A DNA stretch of 64,000 nucleotides from Eonycteris spelaea (Eukaryota > Chordata > Mammalia > Chiroptera > Pteropodidae), in NCBI GenBank assembly GCA_003508835.1, contig PUFA01000006.1:434001-498000 (forward strand), written 5' to 3'. The notes below the pieces were generated by a model. The model did not search any database. It saw nothing but the letters and a program-made list of their open reading frames with translations, and was not told the DNA's origin. Below, one piece after another: positions 58,201 through 64,000 of this stretch. Within the stretch, counting starts at the first letter, position 1. Each line of letters opens with the position of its first letter. Both the position numbers and the translations under genes were made by a program.

Positions 58201-61200
58201 GATTGCTCGAACTCCACATGAGGACTTCATGGGACAGATGTAAGCCCTAATGACAGCCCTAAAGGTTTGGGCAGAGGAGTATGAGGGTGGATACTTCTGA
58301 GACCTGTAAAGGCAGAACATTGGAGAAAGCCTAGGGTGAGGAGGCTCCTGGCCAAGAAATCTCAGCTATAGCATTCCTAAGGTTGAAGAGCATCAGGGAA
58401 AGAGGGAGTGAAGGTAGGCCTGGAATTTGAGCTGTCTTTAACCCTCACAAGTGGAGGCCCTGGCCAGGCAAAGATCCTTGTCTTAATGGTGGGAGAATTC
58501 TAGGAAGAGGGCAGCCAAGAAAAGCCCTAACTTCTAAGTACTGCTTGATGGCAAATTCACAAGTAGCAAACACCCAAACTACACCCTGCCCTGTGACAAA
58601 AAAGTAGAATGGGTCAGATATAGTTTTAGGACTGATTGTGAAGCTAGCTTGAGTTTCCTACAGGACTTGTGGAGATTGGGGGAAAGGTGAAAAATCCGTG
58701 GTCATATGTTGCGCTTTGGCTGTGTTCAGGAGAAGTCGGTATGTTGGCAGGGACAAAGTCTAGATTCTTTAAAGTGTTTACAGGAAGCGTGCATGGACAG
58801 ATTATCTGGATTTTCTAGCCTCATCCAGGTATGGAAGCCACAGTAGAATCAAGGCGAGGAAGAGCCAAAAATACCCACTCTGTCTGCTTCCATTCTGGGT
58901 CATCTACCTTAAAGCTCAAAAGGTAGAAAGAAAAGGTGTCATGGAAGGACCAAATCAGGAATAATATTTTTCTCTCAAGAATGAAGCGTGATGGGGCTTT
59001 GGGTAAAGAGCATAAGCTTGAAGTTGGAGACCCAGACCCTTTAAAAAATTGTGGAGGATGTCTATATTATCTGAGATGGATGAATTTCTTTATATCACCT
59101 TAAAGACCTATTGATTAACTGCATCATCTCTGGGTTCCATATCTCATAGATTCCTTTATGTGATAATGAGGGGAAAAAATCAGGTAGGATCTGAGTTTGT
59201 GTGAATTTCCTGCTTCTGAATAGACAGTCCAAAATAGTCCAGCACATTTGTTCCTTATACAGGATGGCTTAGCTACTTCCTATGGAGTCAGTTGTTTCCA
59301 GCCTTAGATGTCAGAGCAGGTATTATAAAATCCCCACAAAGGACATAAACAGGGTGGATTTTATCTGCCTTGTATAGAATACCGATAAGAAAAGATGGCG
59401 GTTTCAGGAACCCCTGTTACTGTTCAGAGGTTACTGGAGAAAATAATTGGTCACTTGAATTTATCTGGAAGTGTTTACTTATTCATATATATGTAAATAT
59501 ATATATAAATTCTCAAAAATCTTGGAAAAGTATGAACAATAGGTCTTCAAGAGCGCGAACATGCTTTTTGTCTGCCCAGATTTTCTTTGAGAAACTGCCT
59601 CTCCCCAGTTCTCAACCTTTATCGCTTGGGTACAACTGACCCCATATTCTGCTTCCAAGGGTATCACATGAGTTAGGCATGTCTAATTAGACATTTCATC
59701 TAACTGGACTCAGTGATTGCTTCAGGGATGAGCATGTGACCCAAGATAGGCCAGTGAGACTCAGCTCCTAGAATTTTTCTGCAGCTCTATAGATAAACTT
59801 GCATTCTGCTTGGTGGAATTGCTAAGTGAGTGGACTAAGGCCTGGAACTCCTGAAGGCTATCCTTGTCATCATCTGGGAAAACATCAGAGGGAAGGAGAA
59901 TTGAGAATGAATCTGATTCCTGATAACGCTGAGTGCCTCTCTTCTTAGCGGAATGTCAAATGAGACTACCCCTTTATTTGATTTAAGCTAGTTTTCTGTC
60001 ACAACTAAAAAAGTCATGCTAATGCAATGGTAATACTAGACTATATGGGAGACTTTACAACTTGAGTAACTTTGCTTGCTCTCGGTAAAAGGTGATGACA
60101 CATCATATCACACGGGGTAAGCATGGGCCAGGAGAAGGTCTCCATTATTTAAACAAGTAGTCCCACCCCATCAATTATGGAAAACTGGAAACATTCATAA
60201 TGCTTATGTTTATGAAAAATTCTTCCCAGATTGCAAGTCTTTTGTGTTCTAACTTGATATTATCAGGACAAATCAAGAGCCCCAATTCAGAAGTCAGCTT
60301 AAAATTCAGGAAGAATTTCCTCACTCCTTGACCTCTTTTGGGCCTTGAGCCCACCTCCCCTCATAAGATGAGAAATAAGTGGAACCAAGGGAATTTACCT
60401 ACCCAGAACTCTCATTTCCTTCTTCTAGACCATACTCTTGGAATTCTTTGCCCAAATGGCCCCAAGCTTGTTTCCAAGACCTGCATTAGGCCTTTCCCGA
60501 TCTGTTCTTCGAAGGACAGATAGTGTTGTCAATATCTGTACCGTTAGCCCAAAAAAAGTGGTCAAGGGACAACTGTTTGTAGGGGGATGGATGGAAGAAG
60601 CTTGAACATGTGCACAAGGACCACTTTCACAATGCATGACAAAGCCAGGATTGGGAAGAGATGGGGGACAGCTCTCTCTCTCCACCACCATGTTCTGTCA
60701 GAACTCTAAAGATCCATGAATTCTAAATTTGAACCCAGTCTTCCAAGGTTTGCATAAAGGTATATTTATCAAGATACAAGGATTAAATATATTTACTTTA
60801 ATGGTTTGTTAGTTTGATTTATAACTTTGAAGTATTTCGATGGATGGTATGTGAGCCTCCATTTTTCTTCTTACCTTGAGCCCTGCAAATATTAGGGGTG
60901 GGATTGACCTTAGAAGAGGGACAAAGCTGGTGTTAGGCGGCTATAGAGTTAAGAAATTGACTACTCTTGTGTCCTTTCCATTTCTCATCCCTGCTCCTTT
61001 CAGGGCATTTCCTTCACCCTTCTTTGGCTTTCTGAACACTGGCTTCATTTACGACTCAGCTCTCATGGCGGACAGCAGTCACGGCCAGCTCTGAAAATTC
61101 CATGCTGCAGATCCAAACCCCTGGAGAGACCAGTTCTTGTTTGGAGTAGTATTTCTAAACATTTGTGAAAGACAATTTGACTCAGCCTAGGCCTCATTAA

Positions 61201-62725
61201 CTATGGCCAGGGTCAAAGTCATGTACAAACTGAGAAGAGGTATGTCATGGTGAATTGGGCAGAGGTATTAAATGGTGTCAACTACTATGAGGGCAATTGA
61301 TCCACGAGCCTAGGTCATCAATCCACTCATATTCTCAGGTCTTAACCCATAATTAGTGCTCTTGGGGTTGGTTGATTCACCTAGTGAGGTCCTGGAAGTG
61401 AGTGAATCACCTGGAGAAGCAGAGGAAGAAAATACTACCAGTCAAGGGAAAGACACTCAACTAAGGGAAAGACTCTCAACCAAATGACTCATGTTACAGT
61501 GAGTCATTGTTTGTGGGGAGGAGTGTGCTGGTTATGAAATCACTCATCAAGTATGGCCTCTACCTCCTAAACATCTCTCAGATCTACGCAGGGCTTTCTA
61601 TCTTTTGCCTACGTTGTTTAAATATTGTTTGTTTGTTTGTTTTATCTTCAAATGTCTTCAGAGTTTGCTCCTTCAGTTCATTCTGCAATCTGTGACAAAT
61701 CTCAAAAGCAAATCTGATTTATGACATGACTTTTCTTAAAACTCTTTAATGCTCTCCCTACAATTGCTTTGAGCATACCGTACACATTTCTTATCTTGGC
61801 TTACAAGGCTCTTCACGCTTACCCTGTAGCTTTGTCCTTCATCGCCCTCTACCTCCTTCAAGCTTAGATCACCCGCACAAATTTCAGGGCCTCCAACAGC
61901 ATGGGCCTTTGCATATGCTGTTCTCCTTGTGGGCACATTTTCCATCAGGCCCTGTCACCTAACTAGAAAAAAGAACTAGCTTAGACATGGTGATGTTGAG
62001 GCATTTTGGGGGCATCCAGTAGGCATTTGGATAAACAGGAGGTGGGCTAGGACTGGTGCTTTAGGAGGCTGAAGAGGGTGCCATCAGAATGAGAGATTTC
62101 ACTTTCAGTTGGGGAGAAAAGATGTGCTTCTCTCGGAGAGAAAAGGCAAGGAAGTGAGGATGGGTACAAGTTGGTAGGCTCTGTGAGGGATGCGAGGGAG
62201 GCGAGCATTATGCCCGCTGGTCTCTGTGAAGTAAAAGGTTGAAGTCACATTTACTAATCTAAGGATGGAAGATAGTCATTTGAAATGAGCAGTGAGGTTT
62301 GGAATGTCAGAGGAAGCAGATTTAGGGTAAGCAAAAGGAATCCTGATTATGACCAGAAACCAACCCAGATGAAGTGGTAAATATGCTTTTTCTTTACCTA
62401 AGCCCAGATTCCTGAGTATAAGAGCAGAGGGAGGACTCTTGTTTTTGTTTTGTGATTTGGCTTTGGCAGGGTGACACTTTTGGAAGAACAAGAGGGAGAC
62501 ACAATTGAGGTATTGGGAGAAAATGGTTTAAAAAATCCATCTTGGATTTAGGCTTGTGGTTCCTAGTATTAGAGCTAGTTTCTGACAAAATTTATCAGTT
62601 TGAGCATCCATTTAGTTTAAAGTGTCACTTCATTTATTGGAAGGAATGGTCCTTTATTTTTGAAATTGTATTCTCTCTGCACTTGATATTAAAATGTCTT
62701 TAAAAATTAAATTATGGTGAGTATA
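55291..62725. other. Gene-free, AT-rich stretch
   Basis: No coding exon recognised. A mammal-wide repeat copy lies at about 55,540-55,950, L2-type pieces at about 56,370-56,480 and 61,680-61,960 ('ttaaaactctttaatgctct', 'cctttgcatatgctgttctc'), and an old interspersed-repeat-like part at 59,690-59,930. The block 57,000-59,600 does not match any repeat or gene I know. The ORFs there are short and isolated. Confidence 0.45.
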
Positions 62726-63190
62726 TTAGTTTCCTAGGGCTGCCATAATGAATTACACAAACTGGGTGGCTTAAAGGAACAGAAATCTGTTCTCTCACAG
62801 TTTTGGAAGCTAGAAGTCTGAAATCAAGATGTCAGCAGGATTAGTTCTTTCTAGAGGCTCTGAGGGAGAATCTATTCCGTGCTTCTCTCTAGCTTTTGGT
62901 GGTTGTAGGCAATTCATGGTGTTCCTGGCTTGGTGATGTATCACTTCAGTCTCTCTGCCTCTGTCTTCACATTGCTTCCCCTCTGTATCTGTCTCTCAAA
63001 TGTTCCCCTGCCTTTCTCTATAAAGACATCTGTCATTGGATCTAGGGCCCACACCAAGTCCAGGATATCTCATCTCAAAATCTTTCATTTATATCCACAG
63101 ACCTTTTTTTCAAGTAAGTTCACATTCAGAGATTTTAGGAGTTAGAACTTGGACATATCTTTTGGGGGCCACTATTCAACTCACTACAGT
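62726..63190 (-). mobile_element. MLT1A-like solitary LTR, minus strand
   Basis: Nearly full-length reverse copy of an MLT1A-type LTR: 'ttagtttcctagggctgcca', 'actgggtggcttaaaggaac', 'tctcacagttttggaagcta', 'ctagaggctctgagggagaa', 'ggatctagggcccacaccaa', 'gaacttggacatatcttttg' and the end 'cactattcaactcactac'. No internal viral genes. Confidence 0.85.
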
Positions 63191-64000
63191 GGTAGTAGAT
63201 GGTTAAATCATTTCCCCCCAATGTCTATGGTTAGGAAAAAAAAATAGGTAAGGAAAGGTCCAAAAGAGTCATCTATTATCGTTGAGATTTCAAAGAGGGA
63301 GCAATTCAGGGGTATATACTGTCTGATTCTGTTTGCAGGGTCCCGGGAGACCTCAGGAGAAACACAATCAACAAGGCCCAATGTCAGGGTAAGGTACTAG
63401 GCCATATTCCTCCGTTATCCTGAAGAAGAAACCGAGGGACAAATTTGGGTTGTGTTGAGGGAACACAGCCAGAAGTTGACACTGCAAGAACAGAATCAGG
63501 GAGGAGTGTGAGGTTAAGATTCCTCAGTTAGGGAGGTCAGGAAGAGGCTAAGAAACAGTACGCTGTTGGAGGGAAAGATGGAGCGGGTAAGTAAAGGGTG
63601 CTATTTGCCCTGATATTATGGCCTCAGAGAGAATTAGCTAGATTAAAAGCACAGAGGCCAGTGAGACTGTCATTGCTTGTTCACACGAGTCTCCCTTACT
63701 AGATGATGGGACAGTAACAGCATCTTACTGAACATTCAACACAAGATCAATTCAGCACTTTGAACTGAACTGAAAGAGCTTGTCTTTGGACTGCTCTTCC
63801 CTTCTACCTTTAACATTTAATAAAACTACTTTAAATGCAACAATCATATAACATATTTTATATGTGATGACTAATTGCATTTTTTGTTTATGGTATGAAA
63901 ACATATTGCTTTTGAACATATACTCCCAGTAACTTACCTGCCTTTATTTAGCCCTAACATTACATAATTTAGAATTCCACATATTGGTACTAAGAGGGGA
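63191..64000. other. Right end of window, nothing recognised
   Basis: About 800 bases of ordinary AT-rich DNA without an exon, RNA gene or repeat that I can name. Confidence 0.5.

Overview
This is nuclear DNA from a placental mammal, most likely a fruit bat (Pteropodidae). Genes are split into many short exons with GT..AG introns. CpG-rich promoters alternate with AT-rich DNA full of old MIR, L2, L1M, MLT1 and DNA-transposon remnants. The group call rests on two 5S rRNA-derived short elements (near 12.4 kb and 13.9 kb) that share the same departures from 5S rRNA. A 5S-derived SINE family is known from fruit bats.

The gene order matches human chromosome 1p34.1 read in reverse: LURAP1 (minus) - POMGNT1 (plus) - TSPAN1 (minus) - P3R3URF (plus, the leader of PIK3R3). 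PIK3R3 should start beyond the right edge, and RAD54L should lie beyond the left edge. Layout: 1-9.7 kb is intergenic and rich in L1 and MLT1. LURAP1 occupies 9.73-18.55 kb as two coding exons around an 8.1 kb intron. A divergent promoter region spans 18.3-21.0 kb. POMGNT1 occupies about 20.8-29.75 kb, with 21 coding exons that splice to exactly 660 codons plus a stop. A 2.1 kb convergent spacer follows. TSPAN1 occupies about 31.85-36.78 kb, with seven coding exons. Another repeat-rich spacer leads to a P3R3URF-like two-exon reading frame at 39.9-40.5 kb. The remaining 24 kb shows no recognisable coding exon. It holds an unassigned CpG island at 47.44-47.96 kb and many old repeats, and is probably the first intron or upstream region of the P3R3URF-PIK3R3 unit.

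Functionally the genes are neighbours rather than a pathway. POMGNT1 is a Golgi enzyme that builds the O-mannosyl glycans of dystroglycan. LURAP1 is a cytoplasmic adaptor in NF-kB and actomyosin signalling. TSPAN1 is a four-pass membrane tetraspanin. P3R3URF is a small basic open frame ahead of a PI3-kinase regulatory subunit.

The most notable observations are two possible gene lesions. TSPAN1 exon 6 is one base short (155 rather than 156), which shifts the frame inside the large extracellular loop and brings a stop before the fourth membrane helix. The P3R3URF-like frame appears to have lost one G right after its start codon, and it has TAA at a conserved glutamine next to its exon junction. 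Both could be real decay or sequence error. POMGNT1 also shows two upstream ORFs and a tandem in-frame splice donor. No CRISPR, operon or other bacterial-type system is present.
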